DNA of 20,634 bases from a virus. The stretch lies in IMG/VR virus record IMGVR_UViG_3300027801_000204, positions 1 to 20,634 of that record. One strand, 5' to 3'. The notes below the pieces were generated by a model that did no database searches, was not told the DNA's origin, and was given only the letters and a program-made list of their open reading frames with translations. Made by a program: the position numbers and the translations under genes. This document shows, in pieces, positions 13,910 through 20,634 of this stretch. Position 1 is the first letter of the stretch; each line of letters begins with the position of its first letter.

Positions 13910-16300
13910 TTATGGTGTTCGTTTTATTTTGGATGTGCTGTCTAAATCCTTCAATGCTCTGTCTTGAGCTGCCTCCATTGTCTTAATCATAATCTCATGC
14001 TCAGACTTCTGCTGAGCGAGAGCCATCTTAAGCTCATGGTCTTGTGTTTTAATCTGCTGAGATAACTCAGCTTGCATAATTTTAATCTGAGCGTCTGCCT
14101 GAGCCTTAACCATAGCTGAGTCATTAGATGATTGCTCCTCACCTCCCTGTGGTTGCTCTTGTTGCTGCTCCTGCTGTTGGCGTTGTTGCTTCTGAATAGC
14201 TTTAAGGCCATTAGATACAATCTCACCAATTTGCTGGAGCGCTTGCTTAGCGTTGTTTAACTCAGCCACTGATTCGTCAGGAACCTGAGCCACTGAGAAC
14301 GTTTCAACAGCATGATCATAAACCGGCTTCATCTTCATCACTGCTTCAGTGAGTTCAATCTCTCCCTCTTCCACAGCCTGGTGTATTTGCCACAACCATT
14401 GAATGTGAATCTTAAGGTGCACCATAAAGTCTTCTCCGTTATCAATAGATATGGGTAGCCCAATAGAAAGCTGGTTATTCTCCATCTCTGCCACCTTAGC
14501 GTCAATAGGAGGTCTTTCCACTCCATCAAGAGGAACCAAATAGGCTGCATTTTCTTCACCAAACAAATTGATGGCTTTAAGTGCTGCAAACCTTCTGCGA
14601 CCGGCATCATCCATGTAAGGAAGTAATTCTGCTCCCTTAGCAAAGATAGCCTCCTTAGCCGCCTTGTCTCCAAGACCAAGAGGAACGTCAACCATAGCTA
14701 GATCAAAGTCTATGCCATTCTTAAGCACTTCCTCAGGGACACCCCGGGCCACACAAGCTGCCCTCATCTTACCGGCAGCCACACCAAAGTCAGCACCAGA
14801 CGCAGGTGAAGTAAATGCTCTTCTAGCTGAGTTAGATAAAAGCTGTCTCCATGGACGCATGAAAAGCCGCATTGCTGCGGCCGTGATGGCTGATAAGTAT
14901 TCAATCGCTGCACTAACTTCAAACTTAGAACGCCTGTCTGAGCCTTCTGTGAGAGTGCTAGCCATAGATGAGGCTGATGACATTCTGTTAAGCTGTTCCT
15001 TGAGCAGGTTCATTGCCGGAATAGCTGTCCTAGATAGGTCCGGGCTATGCTGGTTCTCTGCAATCTGTAAAGTGGAAGGGATGAGCCTTGCTGAGCCAGC
15101 ATGAATAATAGGAAGTGTGTCCAGGTTCTGCTCAGTGTTCACAACATAGGTTGTAGCCATGGCATCTCTAGCACTATCCATCATACCGCACTGGAGCAGG
15201 TTTGATCCCTGCACTTGAGGGAAGACAATGTGGCCTAGTCCTCTAATGGTGTGAATATTACCGTTATTACCAGTAAAGAAAGGAAAGATTTGAACTGCCT
15301 CACTCATGCTCTTGTAGGCCTTCTTCTTCCTAAACAACCAGTTGTCTGTGATCTTACCATTACCGTCATCCGGGCCAAGGTCAGAGCAAATGTAATGGCT
15401 GATTGTGCCATCATACTCTTCCACTCTTGCATTGATTATCTTAACTGATGCTGTTGGGCTGGCGGTATCAAAGTCATGAGCTTTAATTCTCTCTTCAATC
15501 TGCTCCGGAGACTCCTTATTATACTTATTATCACCAGCTCTAGCTGCATTAACAATGGCAGATCTCACTGCTTCAGGGTTCCAGCCTTTCTTCACTGCCT
15601 CAGCCTCGTTCTTAATGTTACCATACAAAGTAGTGGCTTCCATTTGCTCTTCTGAAGCTATTATTTGGATTGATGAAGAAGTGGCTTTCGATCTAGATGG
15701 CACTTTAAACTCACTTAGTCCACCTGCACTCCATCTCCAGTCATCACCGGGACGAAGGGAACTGAAACCAACACCGTGGGTGACAAATTGCTGAACAAGC
15801 TCAAGGAAGGTAAATTGAGACTCATCCCAACCTCTCACCATCCTAGCATATTCATTAGATATAATATCACTCCACTTCTGTCTATCAATAGGGGTGCCAT
15901 AACCCTGCTTAATTGGCAACTTGATCAATGATGCTGGGTTTGTAAATATGTCCAGGTAGTTGTTAACCACATTGTTAACCGATGCAGCTCCCTCACCAAA
16001 GTTAATATTGAATTGGCTGCCACGACCTAGTTGATCAAGTGTTTTCTGATTATAAGGAGGCTTATAGTCAACCATGGCCTGAACCTTAGCTCTATTACCT
16101 GAATTGGAGTAGTCATCAGTGAGCATGGTGCCATAGATAGATCTAAGCAATGCAGGTGAGCTCATTCTTTCCTCAGCAAAACTCTCTGGGCTAAAATCGT
16201 CTCGTAGGGCTGAGTCTAGGGAGTTTTTAGCGTCATCAATGGCTGAAAAGTCAGTTGATTTAGGGGCTCCCTTAAACATGTTTTTGGTTTCGGCTTTCAT
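13910..16300 (-). CDS. Portal protein
   Basis: This 796-aa protein should form the dodecameric ring through which DNA is packaged and ejected. Residues about 77-115 (VDYKPPYNQ, then GSQFNINFGEG) resemble portal proteins of environmental podoviruses. The central region is mixed alpha/beta. The C-terminal part has a Q-rich stretch (about 698-717) and a long charged helix (about 718-790), suited to a barrel or crown. It lies between terminase and scaffold genes. It is larger than many portals (400-700 aa), mostly through the C-terminal extension. ATG 16300 is 8 nt after the preceding stop. No separate small-head-protein domain was recognised. Identity rests on size, synteny and partial motif resemblance. 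Confidence 0.75.
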   Translation of the reverse strand: MKAETKNMFKGAPKSTDFSAIDDAKNSLDSALRDDFSPESFAEERMSSPALLRSIYGTMLTDDYSNSGNRAKVQAMVDYKPPYNQKTLDQLGRGSQFNINFGEGAASVNNVVNNYLDIFTNPASLIKLPIKQGYGTPIDRQKWSDIISNEYARMVRGWDESQFTFLELVQQFVTHGVGFSSLRPGDDWRWSAGGLSEFKVPSRSKATSSSIQIIASEEQMEATTLYGNIKNEAEAVKKGWNPEAVRSAIVNAARAGDNKYNKESPEQIEERIKAHDFDTASPTASVKIINARVEEYDGTISHYICSDLGPDDGNGKITDNWLFRKKKAYKSMSEAVQIFPFFTGNNGNIHTIRGLGHIVFPQVQGSNLLQCGMMDSARDAMATTYVVNTEQNLDTLPIIHAGSARLIPSTLQIAENQHSPDLSRTAIPAMNLLKEQLNRMSSASSMASTLTEGSDRRSKFEVSAAIEYLSAITAAAMRLFMRPWRQLLSNSARRAFTSPASGADFGVAAGKMRAACVARGVPEEVLKNGIDFDLAMVDVPLGLGDKAAKEAIFAKGAELLPYMDDAGRRRFAALKAINLFGEENAAYLVPLDGVERPPIDAKVAEMENNQLSIGLPISIDNGEDFMVHLKIHIQWLWQIHQAVEEGEIELTEAVMKMKPVYDHAVETFSVAQVPDESVAELNNAKQALQQIGEIVSNGLKAIQKQQRQQQEQQQEQPQGGEEQSSNDSAMVKAQADAQIKIMQAELSQQIKTQDHELKMALAQQKSEHEIMIKTMEAAQDRALKDLDSTSKIKRTP

Positions 16301-16308
16301 AGGTGGTG

Positions 16309-17181
16309 TTATTTAGATGATGCTATTTGAGCTTTAGTGCGTCTCTTAGCTCTTTTCTTTTTAGTGGCTTTCTTGGCGGCTTTCTTAGCCACCTTCTTAA
16401 CTGGCTTGTCTGGCTTCTCATACATTGAAGGCATGTTATCAGATGCACCCAAAGAAGCTTTAAGGTCCTCCTCAGACGTGTCACCAAATACAGGGAGCAC
16501 TAGTTCTGCAACAGCCACCTCTTCAGGTGCTGGCTCAGGAGCTTTAGCAAACGCATCCACCTGGGCTTTATCAACCGTAGATGTTTTAATGAATGGATAA
16601 TTGTCAGCGGATGCATGACAACCAAACTTCTTGAATTCCCAGCCAAGTCGGTTTAGGAGAATAGAGTCTTTAATGTATTTCTTGTAGTTGTAAAACACAC
16701 TAAAGAAATTAGCTGAATAACCTAAGTTACCACTGATCTCAGATGGTTGCTCTGCATACTTAATGCCAAGAGCGATTGCTTCACTCTGGTCAACTCGCAT
16801 AGCAGCAATAAAATCATCGGCCCAGTAGTCTTTATTCGGGGCCCACTCAGGATCAATATAAATCCCTGCGCCAAAGACCTGAAAGTTAGGCCAAGCCGTC
16901 ATAAAGCAGTAAGAGGTGAACTTGTGAACCTCTTCCAAATTATTTGGTGATGGCTTAAATTTAATAATTTCGACAAATTCGTCAAATACCTCCTTAGCGC
17001 GCTGGGTAAATGCCCTATATCGCTCCGTGTCACAGCTTGAAGAGGAAATAACCACTAGCCGCGAACGCAGCTGAGTTGGCTTATGCTTAGCACATGATTC
17101 AATCCATGCTGTTTGGTCTATCCCGGTGGCTTCCCCGCAATATGGCAGGACAATGTTTAGTGTTTCTTTAGTATCGCTCAT
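16309..17181 (-). CDS. Glycosyltransferase-like protein with a histone-H1-like basic tail
   Basis: This gene encodes 290 aa. Residues about 6-200 look like a GT-A-type nucleotide-sugar fold: an opening strand LNIVLPYCG, a second strand RLVVISSSS, and a later FGAGIYIDPEWAP (103-115) where such enzymes place the acidic metal-binding region. The canonical DxD is not obvious. Residues about 210-255 are an acidic/alanine-rich linker. Residues 256-290 are a tail in which 17 of 35 residues are K or R, with KKxAKK repeats as in histone H1-like proteins. The gene overlaps the preceding one by 14 nt and lies between terminase and portal, so it is made with packaging genes. A role in modifying or binding DNA or capsid is inference; the fold call is tentative. 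Confidence 0.5.
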   Translation of the reverse strand: MSDTKETLNIVLPYCGEATGIDQTAWIESCAKHKPTQLRSRLVVISSSSCDTERYRAFTQRAKEVFDEFVEIIKFKPSPNNLEEVHKFTSYCFMTAWPNFQVFGAGIYIDPEWAPNKDYWADDFIAAMRVDQSEAIALGIKYAEQPSEISGNLGYSANFFSVFYNYKKYIKDSILLNRLGWEFKKFGCHASADNYPFIKTSTVDKAQVDAFAKAPEPAPEEVAVAELVLPVFGDTSEEDLKASLGASDNMPSMYEKPDKPVKKVAKKAAKKATKKKRAKRRTKAQIASSK

Positions 17182-17395
17182 AATATGTTTCTTCTGTTTG
17201 GTCTAGTTCTTTGTCTATTCTCTTTCTGAGTATATCGAGGTATATGGACATCACTGAATATTGGTCCTCCACGTCTCTCTGATCATCATCAGACATGTTG
17301 TCAAAATTGTAACTATCCATAAAGGCAATGATTTCATCAACCTCAACCTCCATGTATTCGGCTTTCCTGCTTAACTGTGTTGTGTATGATTCCAT
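17168..17395 (-). CDS. Small acidic helical protein after terminase
   Basis: This gene encodes 75 aa, MESYTTQLSRKAEYMEVEVD onward, rich in D and E, probably two or three helices with no cysteine or membrane span. ATG 17395 lies 6 nt after the terminase stop, and the 3' end overlaps the next gene by 14 nt, so translation is coupled on both sides. No family is recognised. Its size and place would suit a packaging accessory. The overlap and clean coding frame support it as real. Confidence 0.65.
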   Translation of the reverse strand: MESYTTQLSRKAEYMEVEVDEIIAFMDSYNFDNMSDDDQRDVEDQYSVMSIYLDILRKRIDKELDQTEETYYERY

Positions 17396-17401
17396 GATTA
17401 T

Positions 17402-19234
17402 TTATGTAAAGTAAAGATTTGAGCCAGATAGTATATCATGACCATTAACTGCTTTTTGCCATGATGGCGAGCTTCTTTTTTGTATATTTTCAACCTCAGC
17501 ATCAAAAATAAGACCATTAAGTATTGCTGTTTCTAGCAAAATGAACAAACAATCCGCGTGATCCGGGCTATATCCCTCTCTCTTCTTCATGTCACTTTTG
17601 CTCTCAATGCACACCTTAACTCCGGCGCCACCTCTGGTTTGGGTGTTATAACGTCTGGCACACATTTGCGACACCATCTTGTCAGTTAATCCTCTAATCC
17701 TGCCCTCTCTTATCAATCCCTTGGCCTTCACCCATAATTCACTCACCCTGTTACGGTAAACATCATGGGATTTCCTTGTGTCTGAAGCTCCAGCTTGTCG
17801 GGAAGAAGCGGCTCCACCAAAATGAATGTCCTTACATAACGATGACCACTCAGCAACCACAACATCACGAAATGCTAAGCCGGTGCCGGTGGCGTCATAA
17901 CCAAAGTGAGAAGGTTCAACTGAAAACTTGGAGCAATTAGCCCTAAGTTGATCAACCATCTTATGTGATCTAGGCCTCATATCAGATAAGTCATCCTCAA
18001 GAGCCTTACACCACTTAATCTCCAAATATGTTTTGCCCTTAGTATTTGTCACTACCTCACCAAGAACTTGCGGGAATTCATCACCCCCCTGAGTGAAGGC
18101 CGGATCAGCAGCTGAAACACTCTTCCTGCTCACCACTTCACCGTCTCTCTCTGCACTATATGGCTTGTTACAGTAGTTTATAATTATCTCACTCTCAGTG
18201 TAAATAGTTTCCGTGGATGCCTCTCTATACCAAAAAGCCTTATACTGCTTGTAAAACATGAGGGATTTCTCTCCCCACCTTGATTTAGCCTTAATAATGG
18301 CGTCTCTAGAAGGATACCAGGAGTATAAATCTTCACCCCTAAGAATGTTTGGGTTTCTCTCTGCATCAAACCTGTGCACCACGCCACGCTCAGTGAGCCA
18401 AGTGTCGTCACTCTCATCAACGCTATTCCATCCATCCAATGGTTCACACATGTCACCAAATGCATCAGTCATAAGGTTTGGGTTTCCCATGGCCACCATC
18501 TTAAATTCCTGCTTATCCTTATTGGTTCCGTTTACCATGTTACCAAAGGCAGCCTCAACAATCATCTTTGGAAGTTGTGGTAGCTCATCAGCAATCAAAT
18601 ACATTCTCTCCTGTTTAATACCAATAAGAGTGTCGTAAGCGTCTTTCTCAGAGCCAGAGCCAGCAGCTACAATTTGTATGCCCACACTATCTGACTTATT
18701 CCCTGACTTGTCCCAACCTCTCACCATGCACTTAGAGTAAACCATGTCACCAAACTGAGCCATTTTAGGTAGGGCGTGCCAATATTGAGATAAGCACTTC
18801 CACACTCGAAGCTGAGCTCCTTTAATAGATGTAGATGTGATGAGGATAAGAGATTCATTTGGAGCGCAAAGAAACTGAACAATAGCATATATGGAAGCTG
18901 CCATACTCTTCCCGGAAGAAGCACATCCAGCTAAAGACACCACGTCATTCTCAATCATACTCCTAAGCATGCGGTCGGTCCACTCGTTCCATATCACTCT
19001 CTGAGCATTGGCGCCATCCTCACCATCATTCCAATTCCAAAGTATGTCGACTATGTTACAGAAATGATACCACTTATTCACGCGCTCCCCTTCATCCCGG
19101 ATAGTGTTGTAATTATCTCTCCTGTCTTCATGAGAGCACTCAAACTCCTTCTCAGGACGAGTGTCATACATATATGCGAAGATCTCGACAGCTAGCCTGT
19201 GAGTGTCGCCAAATTCCATTCCATAAGCTACCAT
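17402..19234 (-). CDS. terL: Terminase large subunit (packaging ATPase and nuclease)
   Basis: This 610-aa motor protein pumps DNA into the prohead and cuts the concatemer. The ATPase half shows a Walker A GCASSGKS (103-110), a Walker B YLIADE (212-217, with catalytic E217) and a coupling motif MVAMGN (246-251). The RNase H-like nuclease half shows acidic residues D377 in SAADPAF, D447 in GYDATGTG and D558 or D561 in YSPDHADC. All elements are present in order, so the enzyme looks intact. Length is at the upper end of the usual 450-650 aa. No small terminase subunit is recognised upstream. ATG 19234 follows the leader AAATGAAATT, 26 nt after the preceding stop. Confidence 0.93.
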   Translation of the reverse strand: MVAYGMEFGDTHRLAVEIFAYMYDTRPEKEFECSHEDRRDNYNTIRDEGERVNKWYHFCNIVDILWNWNDGEDGANAQRVIWNEWTDRMLRSMIENDVVSLAGCASSGKSMAASIYAIVQFLCAPNESLILITSTSIKGAQLRVWKCLSQYWHALPKMAQFGDMVYSKCMVRGWDKSGNKSDSVGIQIVAAGSGSEKDAYDTLIGIKQERMYLIADELPQLPKMIVEAAFGNMVNGTNKDKQEFKMVAMGNPNLMTDAFGDMCEPLDGWNSVDESDDTWLTERGVVHRFDAERNPNILRGEDLYSWYPSRDAIIKAKSRWGEKSLMFYKQYKAFWYREASTETIYTESEIIINYCNKPYSAERDGEVVSRKSVSAADPAFTQGGDEFPQVLGEVVTNTKGKTYLEIKWCKALEDDLSDMRPRSHKMVDQLRANCSKFSVEPSHFGYDATGTGLAFRDVVVAEWSSLCKDIHFGGAASSRQAGASDTRKSHDVYRNRVSELWVKAKGLIREGRIRGLTDKMVSQMCARRYNTQTRGGAGVKVCIESKSDMKKREGYSPDHADCLFILLETAILNGLIFDAEVENIQKRSSPSWQKAVNGHDILSGSNLYFT

Positions 19235-19260
19235 AATTTCATTTAGTTGGTTGTTTAAAG

Positions 19261-19530
19261 TTACTCTTCGATCATTTTGGCTGTCTCCGCTGATAAGTAT
19301 TCCACCAATAAAACAGCTTCTCTCTTATCTAAACTAAATGTAGATCTATGTTCTTCTCCTTTATCTTCTCTGATGCAATCTATGGTTATCCCAAAACCCT
19401 CTGATTTACCATCAAAGTTCCTCATCTCCAGCTGCATCCCTTTAGTTTCTGAAGTGCATTCTTCTTTTATAATGAAATGATTAACCACTTCATGAGAATA
19501 ATCTTTGTATTCTGTTTTCGTCGTAATCAT
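19261..19530 (-). CDS. Unrecognised small protein upstream of terminase (89 aa)
   Basis: From ATG 19530 the frame gives 89 aa starting MITTKTEYKDYSHEV. A longer in-frame start at 19587 would overlap the previous gene by about 50 nt, so the internal ATG, 5 nt after that gene's stop, is preferred. The middle is beta-like and polar (GFGITIDCIREDKGEEHR) and the end is helical (REAVLLVEYLSAETAKM), as in small alpha/beta regulators, but no family is recognised. It is the last gene before terminase (26-nt gap). A small terminase role is possible from position alone. Confidence 0.6.
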   Translation of the reverse strand: MITTKTEYKDYSHEVVNHFIIKEECTSETKGMQLEMRNFDGKSEGFGITIDCIREDKGEEHRSTFSLDKREAVLLVEYLSAETAKMIEE

Positions 19531-19535
19531 ATCGT

Positions 19536-19787
19536 TTAAATTGGTTGAGGTAATGCTGCTCTTGCGAATGAATCGTCTGTAAAGCACTTACCAAATGGAT
19601 AGCCTTCCTTTAACTCGGAGATTAATTCAGGCCGGGTTATTGTGCTCCACACGGTTCCATCAATTAAATCCTGAGCGTAATAAACATCAATACCGTGGTT
19701 TGTTTGGCAATAATCCACACAACCCACATGGAGCCATTCAAAAACAACTCCAGATTCCAGCTTCTCTATAATATATTTAACACTCAT
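19536..19787 (-). CDS. Unrecognised small protein (83 aa)
   Basis: ATG 19787 gives 83 aa starting MSVKYIIEKLESGVV. An in-frame TTG at 19796 would overlap the previous gene and is less likely. The junction reads TAATTATG, the same as the gene before it. The protein has three cysteines (in GCVDYC and GKC), several aromatic residues and no membrane span. No family is recognised. Confidence 0.6.
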   Translation of the reverse strand: MSVKYIIEKLESGVVFEWLHVGCVDYCQTNHGIDVYYAQDLIDGTVWSTITRPELISELKEGYPFGKCFTDDSFARAALPQPI

Positions 19788-19789
19788 AA

Positions 19790-19999
19790 TTACCAAGTGG
19801 TGGCTAATTTAGGGGTGAATGAGAATAACCTCCCCTTACCCACGCATGTGGGGCACCGCTGATCTCCAGCACTAGCACTCCCATCACAAGAAGGACAAAC
19901 ACTACTAGCTATCCCCTTGCTCTTCAGGTGCTCCTCGCTTCTATTTGCCGGGTTAAACCCAAACAACTGGATGACTCTATTTGATGTGATTTGCTTCAT
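19790..19999 (-). CDS. Small zinc-ribbon protein with DnaJ-type CxxC motifs
   Basis: This gene encodes 69 aa. Two cysteine pairs, CPSC and CPTC, lie 11 residues apart, and the second reads CPTCVGKG, the CxxCxGxG form seen in DnaJ zinc fingers. Together they can bind one zinc ion. The N-terminus (RVIQLFGFNPANRS) is short and unremarkable; there is no J-domain, so this is not a chaperone cofactor of the full DnaJ type. It starts 2 nt after the preceding stop (TAATTATG). Small phage zinc ribbons often bind nucleic acids or a partner protein; which applies here is unknown. Confidence 0.65.
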   Translation of the reverse strand: MKQITSNRVIQLFGFNPANRSEEHLKSKGIASSVCPSCDGSASAGDQRCPTCVGKGRLFSFTPKLATTW

Positions 20000-20001
20000 A
20001 A

Positions 20002-20613
20002 TTAAATTGTGTGTGGGGGTAATTCTCCGTCATACTCTACGTCCGTAGTGGCTATCAACCTATCACCAACAAAGGTGTCTATCGTCACTGTGTAGGGAGG
20101 TTTAAATGTTCTTTTAGATAAGTCGTCCAAAGCGGCCTGGTATGATGTGCTAACAACACCATGAAGCTTCCTCTCGTATTCAAGGGCCATACTATTTGTC
20201 AGTTCTTCATAAGCATCGTCTATGTCATCAGGTGCAGGAGTGATGCTGAAGTTTCCTCCACCCACTCCCTCACAAATGGCTCTATCCACATGATGGTCAA
20301 CGTAGGCTCGCCTCCTAAGCTCCACAAGCTCATCCCTAGTTGGCCCGCCATGATATGCCACTTGAAGTTCATCAGCTTCCTTGGCTATACCCTGCATGGT
20401 TTCTATTAAGGTATGTCTCATATTCTCGCGCTCATCCCTCTTAAGTTTGTCATATTTCTCTTTAAGGTAATCACTCACATAGCGAACATCAAATCCTTCA
20501 TGCCAAACACATTCATTACTAATAAACCCGCAACCCAAGCACAGCCCGCTAGTATGGCTCAAGTATAAATCATTAAACCCGCATGTGGGGCATTGGTATT
20601 CTGTATTGCTCAT
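20002..20613 (-). CDS. Protein with N-terminal zinc ribbon
   Basis: ATG 20613 gives 203 aa starting MSNTEYQCPTCGFND; an in-frame TTG nine bases upstream is less likely. Residues 8-28 carry CPTCG and CLGCG, a classic four-cysteine zinc ribbon. A charged helical region follows (about 50-90, YLKEKYDKLKRDERENMRHT), then a C-terminal part ending in a beta-like stretch (YTVTIDTFVGDRLI). No enzymatic motif is seen. The gene is the first in the window and is followed 2 nt later by another CxxC protein, so the two may work together, perhaps in late gene control or DNA binding. Function is not recognised. Confidence 0.65.
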   Translation of the reverse strand: MSNTEYQCPTCGFNDLYLSHTSGLCLGCGFISNECVWHEGFDVRYVSDYLKEKYDKLKRDERENMRHTLIETMQGIAKEADELQVAYHGGPTRDELVELRRRAYVDHHVDRAICEGVGGGNFSITPAPDDIDDAYEELTNSMALEYERKLHGVVSTSYQAALDDLSKRTFKPPYTVTIDTFVGDRLIATTDVEYDGELPPHTI

Positions 20614-20634
20614 AACCAACAATTACTCAATTCC

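Noticed and set aside
19531-19587. Longer start for the 89-aa gene upstream of terminase
   Set aside because: It would overlap the previous gene by about 50 nt in another frame; ATG 19530 gives the usual few-nucleotide spacing.
1-20634. tRNA, rRNA, CRISPR, insertion sequence, integrase or attachment site
   Set aside because: None was seen in the intergenic gaps, which are short apart from 3275-3456, 10451-10569 and 11728-12025; no transposase or recombinase motif was found in any gene.

Overview
The window is a segment of a tailed double-stranded DNA phage (Caudoviricetes), either free or as a prophage. Every supportable gene lies on the minus strand, so transcription runs from position 20634 towards 1. 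The order is the standard virion-assembly order: terminase large subunit, portal, scaffold, major capsid protein, fibres, lysis genes, then neck and internal virion proteins. No tape measure, tail tube or sheath gene is visible. Two long hydrophilic, probably helical proteins and one truncated gene occupy the end where podoviruses keep ejection proteins, so a short-tailed phage is the best guess, though not proven. Almost no gene has a Shine-Dalgarno sequence. Start codons follow A/T-rich leaders such as ATAACAAAACA or AATAAT. This fits a host with SD-independent initiation (Bacteroidota are the textbook case; Verrucomicrobiota or others remain possible).

Layout in transcription order. 20613-19261: four small genes, two with CxxC zinc-binding pairs. 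19234-17402: terminase large subunit. 17395-16309: a small acidic protein, then a glycosyltransferase-like protein with a histone-H1-like basic tail. 16300-13910: portal. 13902-13540: a Tad2/DUF2829 protein, the family that includes Thoeris anti-defence proteins. 13521-13258: a small unknown. 13237-12026: scaffold, followed by a terminator. 11960-11763: a promoter candidate and structured leader for the major capsid gene (11727-10570), which ends in a second, strong terminator. 10450-10319: a 43-aa gene that duplicates the N-terminus of the next gene. 10313-9222: fibre with sixteen 7-residue YadA-like repeats. 9217-7280: adhesin/fibre with an embedded trypsin-like protease. 7259-6064: lysis cassette (holin-like protein, small lipoprotein, endolysin, small membrane protein). 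6054-3457: three unrecognised probable structural proteins. 3274-2612: probable head-tail adaptor. 2606-1: two hydrophilic internal-protein candidates and the 5' part of a third gene that runs out of the window.

How it fits together: terminase and portal package DNA into a shell built by scaffold and capsid protein. The capsid gene sits alone between two terminators, as expected if it is expressed above its neighbours. The fibre and protease genes act at host recognition, and the lysis cassette releases progeny. The main points of interest are the Tad2 homologue inside the head-assembly operon, the intact serine-protease triad in a tail protein, the duplicated fibre anchor, the structured capsid leader, and the histone-like tail on a glycosyltransferase-like protein.
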